This document shows, piece by piece, positions 16,708-25,767 of a stretch of 64,000 bases of DNA (positions within the stretch are counted from its first letter, which is position 1; every line of letters begins with the position of its first letter). A program made the translations under genes and the position numbers. The DNA comes from Polyangium mundeleinium (GTDB lineage Bacteria; Myxococcota_A; Polyangia; Polyangiales; Polyangiaceae), in assembly GCF_028369105.1 (NCBI RefSeq), contig NZ_JAQNDO010000001.1, positions 8,340,501 through 8,404,500 of the forward strand. Reading direction: 5' to 3'. Under the pieces are notes generated by a model, which worked only from the letters and a program-made list of their open reading frames with translations, ran no database searches and had not been told where the DNA came from.

Positions 16708-18713
16708 TCACGGCTCACACACGTCGTTCACGCAGTTGTTCGAGAAGCACTGCGCGTTGTCGTTGCACGCGAAGCCCGTGTCGCCGAGGCACACGCCCGC
16801 GCCGTCGCAGACCTCGAGGTCCGCCGCGACGCACGTCCCGTCGGTCGTGCCCGCCGCGACCGGCATGCATTGGCCCTCCATGCCGCCGAGCCCGCACGAG
16901 AAGCAATCGTCGGCGCAGGCCATGTTGCAGCAGACGTTGTCCGCGCAATGGCCGCTCGCGCAGTCCGCGCCATCCGTGCACGTGTCGCCGAGGTCGCCGA
17001 TGCACATGCCCGCGCCGTCGCACGTGCCCGGCATCGTGCACTCCATGTCCGGATCGGTGCCCTTCGTGATGGGCGCGCAGACGCCGTCGACGCCGCTGCC
17101 CTTCTTCCCCGCCGAGCACGCCTCGCAGATGCCCGTGCAGGCGTCGTCGCAGCAGACGCCGTCCGTGCAATGGCCGCTCAGGCATTCCGCATCCACGCCG
17201 CAGAGCTTGCCCTGCAAGGTCTTGCACGCGCCGGCGCCGTCGCAGGTCTCGTCCGCCCCGGCGCACGTGCCGGCGTCGTTTTGACCACTCGCGACGAACG
17301 AGCAGACGCCCGCCGAGCCCGCGAGGTTGCAAGCCAAACACGTGCCCGCGCACGCCGTGTCGCAGCAGACGCCGTCCACGCAGGTGCCGCTGAAGCACTC
17401 GGCGTCGGCGACGCACGTGGCCGCGTTTTCTTTCTTGCACGCGCCCGCGCCGTCGCAGGACTGGTTCATGCCCGTGCACGTGATCGGGTCGTCCTGGCCA
17501 TTCGCGACGAACGAGCAGACGCCCGCCGAGCCCGCGAGGTTGCACGCCAAACACGTGCCCGCGCACGCCGTGTCGCAGCAGACGCCGTCCACGCAATGGC
17601 CGCTCATGCACTCCGCGTCGGCGACGCACGCAGCCGCGCTCTCTTTTTTGCAAGCGCCCGCGCCGTCGCACGACTGGTTCATCCCCGCGCACGTGGCCGC
17701 GTCGTCCTGCCCCGCGGGGACGTTCGTGCAGGTGCCCGCCGAGCCCGCGAGGTTGCACGTCTGGCACGTGCCGGCGCACGCGCTCGTGCAGCAGACGTTC
17801 TCGTCGGTGCAGAACCCGAGCACGCACTCCCCGCCGTCCTGGCAGGGCTCGCCCGGATCCTTCTTGCACGCGCCCGCGCCGTCGCAGGAGCTCGTCCCGA
17901 CGCACCCCGGCGCGTCGTTCGTCGTGATCGGCACGTTCGTGCAGGTGCCGACGTTGCCCGCGACGTTGCACGCCTTGCACGTCTCGCCACAGGCCGCATT
18001 GCAGCAGACGCCGTCGGCGCAGAACCCGCTCAGGCACTCCACGGCCCCGGCGCACGTTTCGCCCGCGACCTTCTTGCAGATGCCCGCGCCGTCGCAGGAT
18101 TGGGTGGCCCCTGCGCACGTCCCCATGTCGTCCTGCCCATCCGCGACGAACGAGCAGACGCCGGCCGAACCCGCGAGGTTGCAGGACTTGCACGAGTCGG
18201 TGCAATCCGTGTCGCAGCAGACGCCGTCGGCGCAATGCCCGCTGAGGCAATCGCCGGCGGCCAGGCAAAGGCCGCCGTCCTTCGATTTGCAGGCGCCGGT
18301 CGCATCGCAGGACCGCGATCCCGCGCACGCGTTCGTGGGATTCGTGTCCTCCGCGGAGACGAGCGGCGTGCACGTGCCGACGCTGCCCATGAGGTTGCAG
18401 GCGAAACACGCGGTGTCACAAGCGCTGCCGCAGCAGACGCCGTCCACGCAGAAGCCGCTGACGCAATCGACTGCGCCCGCGCACGTCTGGCCGCTGTCCT
18501 TCTTGCACGTGCCCGCGCCGTCGCAGGCGTTCGCGCCCGTGCAGGTCGGCGCGTCCTCGGTCGCGACGGGCACGTTCGTGCACGTGCCGACGCTGCCCGC
18601 GACGTTGCACGCCTTGCACGTGTCGCTGCAGGCCGCGTCGCAGCAGACGCCGTCCACGCAATGGCCGCTCAAGCACTCGACGGCCCCGCCGCACGTCTGC
18701 GCGGGCCCCTTCT
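16708..18713 (-). repeat. Tandem 213-base coding repeats, about 9.3 copies
   Basis: The C-terminal coding part of paralog 1 repeats with a period of about 213 bases (71 codons). Two neighbouring copies near 17291 and 17504 are almost identical over about 90 bases, which indicates recent duplication or gene conversion. The boundaries are approximate. Confidence 0.8.
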
Positions 18714-20124
18714 TGCACACGCCGGCGCCGTTGCACACGGTGCCGCCGTCCTGATCACACGCGGCGTTGAGGGGCCGGTCCGGGTTCGAGGGCACGCCGG
18801 CCGCGCTGCACACGTCGTCGGTGCACTCGTTGCCATCGACGGGTTTGTCGGCCGTGTCGGGCGACGTGACGATGTGGCCCTGGCCGTCACATTCGACGAC
18901 CTTGCAATCGAGGGCCGTCTGGTCGTCCGGCAGAGCCGTGCCCTCGGGCGTGTAGCTCACGCCGCACTGGTTGTTGATGCACGTGCGGACCTTGCAGAAA
19001 TCGTCGGTGCCGTCGCATTGCGTGGCCTCGTTGCAGCCGACGCATGTCCCGCCGCCGTCGCAGTAGAGCCCGGCGCCGCACGCCGTGTTGAGCGCCTCGC
19101 TCGGGAACGACGGCGCGCCGTTCGTGCAGACGTTCTTCGTGCAGGCGTTGTCGTCGTTCGGCAGGTCGGTATCGTCGACGATCTCTTTCGTCGCGCCCGC
19201 GCCGTCACACACGACCCGCATGCAATCGCCGGCCGCCTGGCTGGAGAACATGGTGCCGTCCGGCGCGAACGTCTGCCCGCAGATGTGGTTCTCGCACGTG
19301 CGCTGCTGGCAGACGTCATCCGGCGGCAGGTGGCCACAATCGGCGGGCTCGTTGCATTCGACGCAGCCCGACGCGCCGTCGCAGACCTCGGGCTTGCCCG
19401 GCTCGCAGGGCTCGCCCGCGCTCACGGGCGGGTTCATCGCCGCGCCCATCGTGCACACGTCGAGCGTGCAGGTGTTCATGTCGACGGGGATGTCCGTGTC
19501 GTCGACGACGGCCGTGTCCTCGCCCGCGACGCAGATGTGCTGCAAGCAATCGCCGGACACGGGCACGTACCCCGGCGTCGGCAATCCGTCGAGATCCGTG
19601 AAGAGGCAGGTGCCCGCGCCCGCATTGCAGGTGTCCTCGGTGCAGGCATTGCCGTCGTCACACGGCTTTTGCGCGCTGCACTCGACCGAACACGCCCCGC
19701 CTTGGCACGTCCCCTGCGCCGTGCCGAAGAGACAGCTCGTCCCGTTCTGCGCCGGCGTGTGGACCGAAGCGCCCATCGCGCACGCATCGTTCGTACAGCT
19801 CTCGCCGTCGTTCTCGATGTCGGCGTCGTCGTTCGTCGTGACGACGGCGCCGGCCACGCAATCGACCCGCTGGCAATCCCCGGCGATTTGTCCCGGCATC
19901 GGCCCGTCGTCGACCGGCACGAGGACACACGTCCCGTCGTTCCCGCAGACGTCGACCGTGCAGGGGTTCTGGTCGTCGCAGTTCTCGTTGACGAGGCAGG
20001 CCTTCGTATCCTCGATGGGTCGGGACCCATTGGTATCGAGCCCACACGAGGCAATCGGCGAGACGAGGGCGGCGGAGAGGAGCGTGGTGAGGAGAGAGGC
20101 GAGGATGCGGGGGCGGTTGGGCAT
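16708..20124 (-). CDS. Giant Cys-rich repeat lipoprotein, paralog 1 (1138 aa)
   Basis: The ATG at 20124 opens a signal peptide ending in the lipobox IASC, followed by GLDTNGS. The N-terminal part (to about residue 470) has looser Cys modules with phrases such as NPCTVDVC, DDTDIPVD and CTNGAP. The rest is a tandem array of a 71-residue unit with about 12 cysteines, repeated nine times plus a partial copy (CVDGVCCDTAC, CKACNVAGSVGTC, CDGAGACKK). The disulfide density points to a rigid extracellular stalk or adhesin-like protein; similar repeats in databases are often called Dickkopf-like Cys-rich domains (from memory). There is no MYXO-CTERM tail. It is last of three consecutive paralogs; the gap to the previous one is 87 bases. 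The function is unknown. Confidence 0.85.
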   Translation of the reverse strand: MPNRPRILASLLTTLLSAALVSPIASCGLDTNGSRPIEDTKACLVNENCDDQNPCTVDVCGNDGTCVLVPVDDGPMPGQIAGDCQRVDCVAGAVVTTNDDADIENDGESCTNDACAMGASVHTPAQNGTSCLFGTAQGTCQGGACSVECSAQKPCDDGNACTEDTCNAGAGTCLFTDLDGLPTPGYVPVSGDCLQHICVAGEDTAVVDDTDIPVDMNTCTLDVCTMGAAMNPPVSAGEPCEPGKPEVCDGASGCVECNEPADCGHLPPDDVCQQRTCENHICGQTFAPDGTMFSSQAAGDCMRVVCDGAGATKEIVDDTDLPNDDNACTKNVCTNGAPSFPSEALNTACGAGLYCDGGGTCVGCNEATQCDGTDDFCKVRTCINNQCGVSYTPEGTALPDDQTALDCKVVECDGQGHIVTSPDTADKPVDGNECTDDVCSAAGVPSNPDRPLNAACDQDGGTVCNGAGVCKKGPAQTCGGAVECLSGHCVDGVCCDAACSDTCKACNVAGSVGTCTNVPVATEDAPTCTGANACDGAGTCKKDSGQTCAGAVDCVSGFCVDGVCCGSACDTACFACNLMGSVGTCTPLVSAEDTNPTNACAGSRSCDATGACKSKDGGLCLAAGDCLSGHCADGVCCDTDCTDSCKSCNLAGSAGVCSFVADGQDDMGTCAGATQSCDGAGICKKVAGETCAGAVECLSGFCADGVCCNAACGETCKACNVAGNVGTCTNVPITTNDAPGCVGTSSCDGAGACKKDPGEPCQDGGECVLGFCTDENVCCTSACAGTCQTCNLAGSAGTCTNVPAGQDDAATCAGMNQSCDGAGACKKESAAACVADAECMSGHCVDGVCCDTACAGTCLACNLAGSAGVCSFVANGQDDPITCTGMNQSCDGAGACKKENAATCVADAECFSGTCVDGVCCDTACAGTCLACNLAGSAGVCSFVASGQNDAGTCAGADETCDGAGACKTLQGKLCGVDAECLSGHCTDGVCCDDACTGICEACSAGKKGSGVDGVCAPITKGTDPDMECTMPGTCDGAGMCIGDLGDTCTDGADCASGHCADNVCCNMACADDCFSCGLGGMEGQCMPVAAGTTDGTCVAADLEVCDGAGVCLGDTGFACNDNAQCFSNNCVNDVCEP

Positions 20125-20211
20125 CGGTCGGGTGTTCTGTTCGTTCTGCAATCGGTCTTCGAGGGGGACGAGGCCGCCGTCATCCCCCGCAGGACGGCGG
20201 CCTCTGCGATG

Positions 20212-21377
20212 TCACGGCATACAGTTGTTGCCGCCCGGGCACTTGTTGCTCACGCAGTCGCTGTCGCTGTCGCAGTCCTGGCCGTCGTCGAGCTTGCACG
20301 CATTGGCGCCGTCGTTCGTGCCATCGCAGCTCTTGTTTCCGACGCATGCATTCGCGGGGAAGGTGTCCTCGGAGTATTTCAGGACGGCCATGCAGGAGCC
20401 GGACGCGTTGCACTGCATGCACGTCGTGTTGCACGCGTTCTCGCAGCACACGCCGTCGACACAATGGCCACTCATACAATCTACCGCGGCTCCGCAGGGC
20501 GTGCCCAGGTCGCTCTTGCACTCGCCCATGCCATCGCACGATTTGTCGCTGCCGACGCACGCATTCGCCGGGAAGTTATCGTCGTTGCCCGGCGGGATGT
20601 TCGAGCACGTGCCGACGTTCCCCGAGACGTTGCACGCCTGGCACGTCCCGGTGCAGGTGCTGTTGCAGCAAACGCCATCCACGCAGTTCGTGGAGAGGCA
20701 CTGCGTCCCCATCATGCACGTCTTCCCGAGGTCCGTCTTGCAGGCGCCGTTGCCGTCGCACGATTGATCGCCCGAGCAGGGGCCGTCATCCTGCCCCGAC
20801 GGGACGTTCGAGCACGAGCCCAGCATCCCCGGGACGTTGCACGCCTGGCAGGCCCCGCAGCTCGACGAGCCGCAACAGACCCCATCGACGCAGAAGTTGC
20901 TGAGGCAATCCCCCGCCCCGTTGCAGTTCGTCCCGTTGGAGCCCTTGCAGCCGCCGGAGCCATTGCACACGCTGCCGTTCGTGCACGTCATGCTCGCGCT
21001 GACGTCGGGCTGACCGGAGGGGATGTTGACGCACTTGCCCTCGTTCGCCGAGACGTTGCACGCCTGGCAGGTCGTGGTGCACGACGACTCGCAGCACCGG
21101 CCGTCGACGCAGAAGTTGCTCACGCACTCGCTCGTGCCGCCGCACCCCTGCCCGTCGTCCTTCTTGCAGGCGGTGTTGCCGTTGTTCGTGCCGTCGCACG
21201 AGCTCGCGCCCGTGCACGAAGGCGCGTCCTCCTGCCCCTTCGGGACGGGGTTGCACGTGCCCAGGCTCCCGGCGAGGTTGCACGCGCGGCACGTCCCGGT
21301 GCAGTTCGAGGAGCAGCAGACGGCGTCGACGCAGAAGGTGCTCGCGCAATCGCCGTTGGCCGCGCAGCTCTTGCCGG
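20212..21377 (-). repeat. Tandem Cys-rich coding repeats, about 5.3 copies
   Basis: Coding repeats of about 205-225 bases in paralog 2, the same module as in paralog 1 but more diverged between copies. The boundaries are approximate and set at the codons of the GKSC phrase that opens the first unit. Confidence 0.7.
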
Positions 21378-22797
21378 GCGACTTCTTGCACTGCCCACCG
21401 CTGTTGCAGACGTCGCCGCCGTTCTGGTTGCACGCCGCGCCGGCGGGCTGGTTCGGGTTCGACGGCGTGGTCCCATTGCACGTATCCTGCGTGCAGTCGT
21501 TGCCGTCGACCTTGGGATCCGTGGAATCCGCGACGGTGACCGTGTTGCCCGCGCCGTCGCAGACGAGGCGCTTGCAGTCGTCCTCGGTCTGTCCGCTCGG
21601 GAGCGCCGTGTTGTTCGCCGTGTAGTCGACGCCGCACACGTTGTTGATGCACGTGCGCTTCTTGCAGAAATCGTCCGTGCCCTCGCAATCGGCGGCCGTG
21701 TTGCAACCGACGCAAGCGCCGGTCGCATTGCAGACCTGGGCCATGCCACAGGCCGTGCCTTGCGAGACGGGCGTGGAACTCCCCACGCCGTTCGAGCAGG
21801 TATCCGTCGTGCATGCTTTGCCGTCGTTCGGCTTATCGGTGTCGTCCACGACCTCCGTCGTGCCGCCGTTGCCATTGCAGACGATCATCTTGCAGTTGCC
21901 CGCGGTCTGGAGGGCCGGGCTCGCCGGCGTGTCGGTACCCATGTACTTCTCGACACAGGCATTGTTCACGCAATCAGCCTTCGTGCACTCGTCCTCGGTG
22001 ATGATGCCGATGCAATGGCTGGGCTGGGTGCACTGGACGCAGTGGCTCGCGCCGTCGCACACGTCCGTGTCCTCGGGCGTGCACGGCGTCCCCGTGGTCG
22101 TGGGCGGGTTCGACGGGGCGCCGCTCGTGCAGATGTTCTCCGTGCAGGGATTCACGTCGACGGGCACGTCCGTGTCGTCGGTGACGTCCGTGTCCTTGCC
22201 CCCGACGCAGAGCTTCTGCTTGCAATCCCCCGGGTTCTGCGTGGCGCCCGGGGTGGGCAAGCCGTCGATGTTCGTGAAGACGCACTTGCTCGTGGCAATG
22301 TTGCAGAAGTCGTCCGTGCAGGGGTTGCCATCGTTGCACGGGTTCTGCGCGTCGCACGAGATCTGGCAGACGCCCATCTCGCACGTGCCGCTCTGGTTGC
22401 CGCGCTGGCACGCCTCGCCTTCAGGCGCGTGTGCATTGCTCGGCATGCCGGCCGTGCAGACGTCGTTCGTGCAGGGCTCGTTGTCGTCGGGGATGTCCGC
22501 GTTGTCGGTGACGGTGACTTCCTTGCCGACCGCGCAATCAATCCGCTGGCAATCGCCGACGGTCTGCGCCGGGTTCGGCCCGTCTTCGATCGGCGTGTAG
22601 ACGCAGATCTTTTCGTCGCTGCACGTATCGACGGTGCACGAGCTATTGTCGTTGCAGTTGGCGGCAGACTCGCAAGGCTCCTGGGTCTTCACAGGCTCCG
22701 AGCCGTTCGTGTCGAGCGCGCAGGAGGAAGCCTGCACGAGCGCGGACGCCACGAACGCCGTGGCGAGGAGGGCGGATAAAAAGCGAGGGCGGGGCAT
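20212..22797 (-). CDS. Cys-rich repeat lipoprotein, paralog 2 (861 aa)
   Basis: The signal peptide (MPRPRFLSALLATAFVASA) ends in the lipobox ASSC followed by ALDTNGS, matching paralog 1. Residues up to about 470 carry the same loose Cys modules (SCTVDTC, CTNDVC, DDTDVPVD). The C-terminal part has five copies plus a partial of the 71-residue repeat (CVDGVCC, CQACNVSGNVGTC, CDGNGACK). It ends in GGNNCMP without a sorting tail. The start lies 27 bases after the stop of paralog 3, so the three genes are probably co-transcribed. The expected location is lipid-anchored, outside the cytoplasm; the partner and function are unknown. Confidence 0.85.
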   Translation of the reverse strand: MPRPRFLSALLATAFVASALVQASSCALDTNGSEPVKTQEPCESAANCNDNSSCTVDTCSDEKICVYTPIEDGPNPAQTVGDCQRIDCAVGKEVTVTDNADIPDDNEPCTNDVCTAGMPSNAHAPEGEACQRGNQSGTCEMGVCQISCDAQNPCNDGNPCTDDFCNIATSKCVFTNIDGLPTPGATQNPGDCKQKLCVGGKDTDVTDDTDVPVDVNPCTENICTSGAPSNPPTTTGTPCTPEDTDVCDGASHCVQCTQPSHCIGIITEDECTKADCVNNACVEKYMGTDTPASPALQTAGNCKMIVCNGNGGTTEVVDDTDKPNDGKACTTDTCSNGVGSSTPVSQGTACGMAQVCNATGACVGCNTAADCEGTDDFCKKRTCINNVCGVDYTANNTALPSGQTEDDCKRLVCDGAGNTVTVADSTDPKVDGNDCTQDTCNGTTPSNPNQPAGAACNQNGGDVCNSGGQCKKSPGKSCAANGDCASTFCVDAVCCSSNCTGTCRACNLAGSLGTCNPVPKGQEDAPSCTGASSCDGTNNGNTACKKDDGQGCGGTSECVSNFCVDGRCCESSCTTTCQACNVSANEGKCVNIPSGQPDVSASMTCTNGSVCNGSGGCKGSNGTNCNGAGDCLSNFCVDGVCCGSSSCGACQACNVPGMLGSCSNVPSGQDDGPCSGDQSCDGNGACKTDLGKTCMMGTQCLSTNCVDGVCCNSTCTGTCQACNVSGNVGTCSNIPPGNDDNFPANACVGSDKSCDGMGECKSDLGTPCGAAVDCMSGHCVDGVCCENACNTTCMQCNASGSCMAVLKYSEDTFPANACVGNKSCDGTNDGANACKLDDGQDCDSDSDCVSNKCPGGNNCMP

Positions 22798-22824
22798 GAC
22801 GGATCTCTTTCGGAGCAGGTGACG

Positions 22825-23244
22825 TCAGTTGCAAATATTGTTGACGCAGTCGTTGGTGCAGTCCCCGTTCCCCATGCACTTCTTTCCGGGTCCGCAGTCG
22901 GGGCACGAGCCGCCGCAATCGACATCCGTCTCGCTGCCGTTCTGGACCAGGTCGCTGCAGGAAGCCGCGGCGCACGTGCCATTTTTGCAAACGCCGTTGA
23001 AGCAATCGGCGTTCACATTGCACGAGGCGTCGGTCGCGCACTTCAGCACGCAAACGCCACCGCAATCCTTGTCCCCTTCCGTGCCGTTCTTGACGTTGTC
23101 GAAGCAATCCACGCAGACCTTGTTGTCGCACTCCCCCTCGCAGTCGGAGGTTACGACGCACTTCTCGCCGAGCTCGCACCGCTCGATACATTCGCCGCCG
23201 CAGTCCACGTCCGTCTCGGTGCCATTCTGCGTGTTGTCGCTGCA
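22825..23244 (-). repeat. Three DCGG-type coding repeats
   Basis: Three units of roughly 45 residues at the C-terminus of paralog 3, each with Asn-Gly, Glu or Asp, DCGG and spaced cysteines. These differ from the 71-residue units of the neighbouring paralogs. Confidence 0.7.
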
Positions 23245-24240
23245 GCTAAAGCAAGTGTTGACGGTCACGTCGCACGTATGCCACGGAGGTCCCCCTCCGC
23301 AGTCGGCCGTCTGCGAGCATCCGAGGCAAACGCCGACGCCGTCGCACTTGCCCATCCCCGTCGGGTTGTTCGACGTCGCGCATTGCGAGAGCGTCGGGAG
23401 CGGCGGGTTCACGGGGGCCATCTCGTTGCACTGATCGGCCGTGCAAGAGTTGCCGTCATTGAAGGGGTCCGCCGCGTCCGCGATCGTCGCGACCTTCCCG
23501 CTCTGGCAAACCTTGGCCTTGCAGTCTCCGCTCGACTGGTCGCTCGAGGGCAGTTGCACGCCTTCATTGAGCGGCGTCACGACGCATTGCTTGTTCGTGC
23601 ACGTCCAATCGCTGCAGAAATCGTCGACGGGGCAATCCGTTTCGCTGCCGCAGCCGATGCAGACGCCCATGTCGTTGCACGTGCCGTTCATCCCGCACGG
23701 CGCCCCGTTCGCCGGCGTGTGGGTCTCCTTGCCGCCCTCGCAGGCGTCGACCGTACACGGGTTCATGTCGTCGGGATCGGCGTCGCCGGTCACCGCGAAC
23801 ATGCAGACCTCGCCGACGCACGAATCCACCGTGCACCGGTTCTTGTCGTCGCATTCTTCCGACTTCGTACACGGGATCTCGCATTGCCCGGACACACACT
23901 CGCCCATGCCGTCGCCGAGCTTGCACGTCGTCCCGTTCACCGCGGTGTGCTGGGGCGCGCCTGCCGAGCAGGTGTCCTGCGTGCAGGGATTCGCGTCGTC
24001 CGGCACCTCCATGTCGTTCGGGACCGAGACGAACTTCCCCCCCTGGCATTCCTTGCGAACGCAATCGTCGGGCGTGGTGGGGTCGGTCTGCCCCGTCGTG
24101 CACTCGCTCGAAGGGTTCGAGCCTTGCTGGTCGAGACACCCGGGCGCCGACGCGACCATCGCGGAGCCGATCACGAAGATCGACGCCAAGCCGTACGAGC
24201 GCACCGTGCTCCTGCGGAGGGAAGTCGCGAACATGGTCAT
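22825..24240 (-). CDS. Cys-rich lipoprotein, paralog 3 (471 aa)
   Basis: ATG 24240 follows TTGGAG at good spacing; a second ATG two codons later is possible. The signal peptide ends in SAPGC followed by LDQQGSNPS, related to the DTNGS start of the other two. The N-terminal two thirds resemble the loose Cys modules of paralogs 1 and 2 (NPCTQDTC, NRCTVDSC, HTPANGAPC). In place of the 71-residue repeats, the C-terminus has three copies of a different unit with the phrase NGxETDVDCGGxC. It is the first of the three paralogs in transcription order, 99 bases after the upstream propeller gene. The function is unknown. Confidence 0.85.
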   Translation of the reverse strand: MTMFATSLRRSTVRSYGLASIFVIGSAMVASAPGCLDQQGSNPSSECTTGQTDPTTPDDCVRKECQGGKFVSVPNDMEVPDDANPCTQDTCSAGAPQHTAVNGTTCKLGDGMGECVSGQCEIPCTKSEECDDKNRCTVDSCVGEVCMFAVTGDADPDDMNPCTVDACEGGKETHTPANGAPCGMNGTCNDMGVCIGCGSETDCPVDDFCSDWTCTNKQCVVTPLNEGVQLPSSDQSSGDCKAKVCQSGKVATIADAADPFNDGNSCTADQCNEMAPVNPPLPTLSQCATSNNPTGMGKCDGVGVCLGCSQTADCGGGPPWHTCDVTVNTCFSCSDNTQNGTETDVDCGGECIERCELGEKCVVTSDCEGECDNKVCVDCFDNVKNGTEGDKDCGGVCVLKCATDASCNVNADCFNGVCKNGTCAAASCSDLVQNGSETDVDCGGSCPDCGPGKKCMGNGDCTNDCVNNICN

Positions 24241-24339
24241 GGAAAACTCCAAGGCAAGGCGCCGAGCCAAGACGCCGCCGCCAGTTTCGCCGATCTCGCG
24301 CCGCATGGGCGCAAAAAATCGGCGGCGCCGAGCGCGATC

Positions 24340-25767
24340 TCAGGGGCGCCGCAAGACCGTCACGGCGCGCGCCGACGTCGCCGCGACGAGCGCGAGACGC
24401 CCCCCGGGAGCCACGGAGACCACCTGGGATCCCTCCCCCGTTTGCAGCGTGGAAACGATTCGCAGCGGCTCGCCGCCGAGCACGACCGTGGTCGCGCCCT
24501 TGCCACGAGGTCCGCCGCCAAGCGCGACGAGGATCGTCCGGCCCTCGGGCGAAAGCGCGGCCGAGGAAGGGACCCCCCCGAGCGCGACCGTGGCGAGGAC
24601 TTCGCGGTGATCCAGGGATACGAGCGTCCCTTCCCCCGCCGCGCCAATCACCACGGCGCGCTCCCCGGGCCAAGGGAATGCCGCGATCGGCTGCGGACCC
24701 GCCGGCGCGAGGCGCGGCTCGGCCCCCACGGAAAACCCCACGACCTTCGCCGTCGCCCGATCAAAGAGCAAGGCGCGCTCGGAGGAAGCCGCCCGAGGCG
24801 CCGCCGAGGCGCGCGGCTCGAGGAGCGACGACCACGCCGACCGGGCGCCGCCGAAAGGTTTTGTCACAGGATCGAGGAGGACCACGGATCCCGGCTCGGT
24901 GGGCGTGCGCCCGTCGAGGAGCACGAGGAGCTGATCGCCGCCGGAAGAAGGCAGGGGCGCGAAGCCGCGGATCGGGGCCGGGAAGAGGATCTCGCCGTCC
25001 GGCGCGAGATCGGTCCCCACAAGGCGGACGACGCGGCCTCCCTGGGCGCTCGCGACGACGAGGACAGGCGGATCCCCGCTCGCCGCGACGTCGAGGGCGC
25101 CCTTCACGTCGACCCTCTTCAGGTAGGCCGAAGGCGCCGCGCCCGAGAGCCAGGGCGCCGTCGTCACGAGGGGCAGGCCCGTGGAGACGCCGAGCACGGC
25201 GAGTCGGCCCGCGGGGAGCCGCCGGAGGGCCGTGCCCTTGCCCGGGAGCCGCGCGCGGGCCTTCTCCGCGCCGGAATCGAGGGCGTGCGCCCGGAGCGTG
25301 CCGTCCTCGCAGAGCACGAAGGCCATCGCCTCGTCGTCCGCAAAGGCGACGTCGACAGGCGGGGCGTCGAGGCGAATCGTGGTGGCCACGGCAAACGCCG
25401 CGGGCGCCTCGGACGACGAAGGGGGCGTGTCCGCGGCCGGAGCGGCCGAAGCCAACGCGGAGGACGCGGCGCTCACGGAGGGCGCTGGGGGCAGCGCCGA
25501 GGACGCGGCGAGGAGCGCAGGCGGAGGCGCCGAGACGGGCGCGCGCGGGCCGCCGAGGCGGCCTTGCGAGGCGAGGACGGCCGCGCCGCCGGCGAGCATG
25601 CCGAAGCCGCCGAGCCCAGCCGTGAGGAGCACGAGCCCGAGCGCGCCGAGCTGCACGCGGCTGCCCGCGAGCCTGGGCGAGCTCACCCACGCGCGGCACG
25701 AGGGGCACTTCGTCGCGCCCTGCCGGATCGAAATCGACCCGCATTTGGGGCACTTCGTCTTGCTCAC
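24340..25767 (-). CDS. Zinc-ribbon membrane protein with beta-propeller-like domain (475 aa)
   Basis: The N-terminus is a cytoplasmic zinc ribbon (CPKCGSIS then CPSC), followed by one transmembrane helix (about residues 40-66), an Ala/Pro/Ser-rich spacer, and a long beta-rich region of repeated strands typical of WD40/YVTN-like propellers (phrases such as GALDVAASGDPPVLVVAS and SSAALSPEGRTILVAL). The propeller is probably periplasmic. A GTG at 25767 overlaps the stop of the upstream gene by four bases and is preferred; a GTG at 25779 is possible. It has the same zinc-helix-propeller layout as the preceding gene, so the two look like paralogs working together. It lies directly upstream of the Cys-rich cluster. 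Confidence 0.75.
   Translation of the reverse strand: MSKTKCPKCGSISIRQGATKCPSCRAWVSSPRLAGSRVQLGALGLVLLTAGLGGFGMLAGGAAVLASQGRLGGPRAPVSAPPPALLAASSALPPAPSVSAASSALASAAPAADTPPSSSEAPAAFAVATTIRLDAPPVDVAFADDEAMAFVLCEDGTLRAHALDSGAEKARARLPGKGTALRRLPAGRLAVLGVSTGLPLVTTAPWLSGAAPSAYLKRVDVKGALDVAASGDPPVLVVASAQGGRVVRLVGTDLAPDGEILFPAPIRGFAPLPSSGGDQLLVLLDGRTPTEPGSVVLLDPVTKPFGGARSAWSSLLEPRASAAPRAASSERALLFDRATAKVVGFSVGAEPRLAPAGPQPIAAFPWPGERAVVIGAAGEGTLVSLDHREVLATVALGGVPSSAALSPEGRTILVALGGGPRGKGATTVVLGGEPLRIVSTLQTGEGSQVVSVAPGGRLALVAATSARAVTVLRRP

Noticed and set aside
16354-22779. A 2141-codon open frame on the plus strand, antisense to two Cys-rich genes
   Set aside because: Cys codons (TGC) and GC-rich codons read backwards give no stop codons. 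The translation is Ala/Arg/Val-rich with no domains, while the minus strand has signal peptides and structured repeats.
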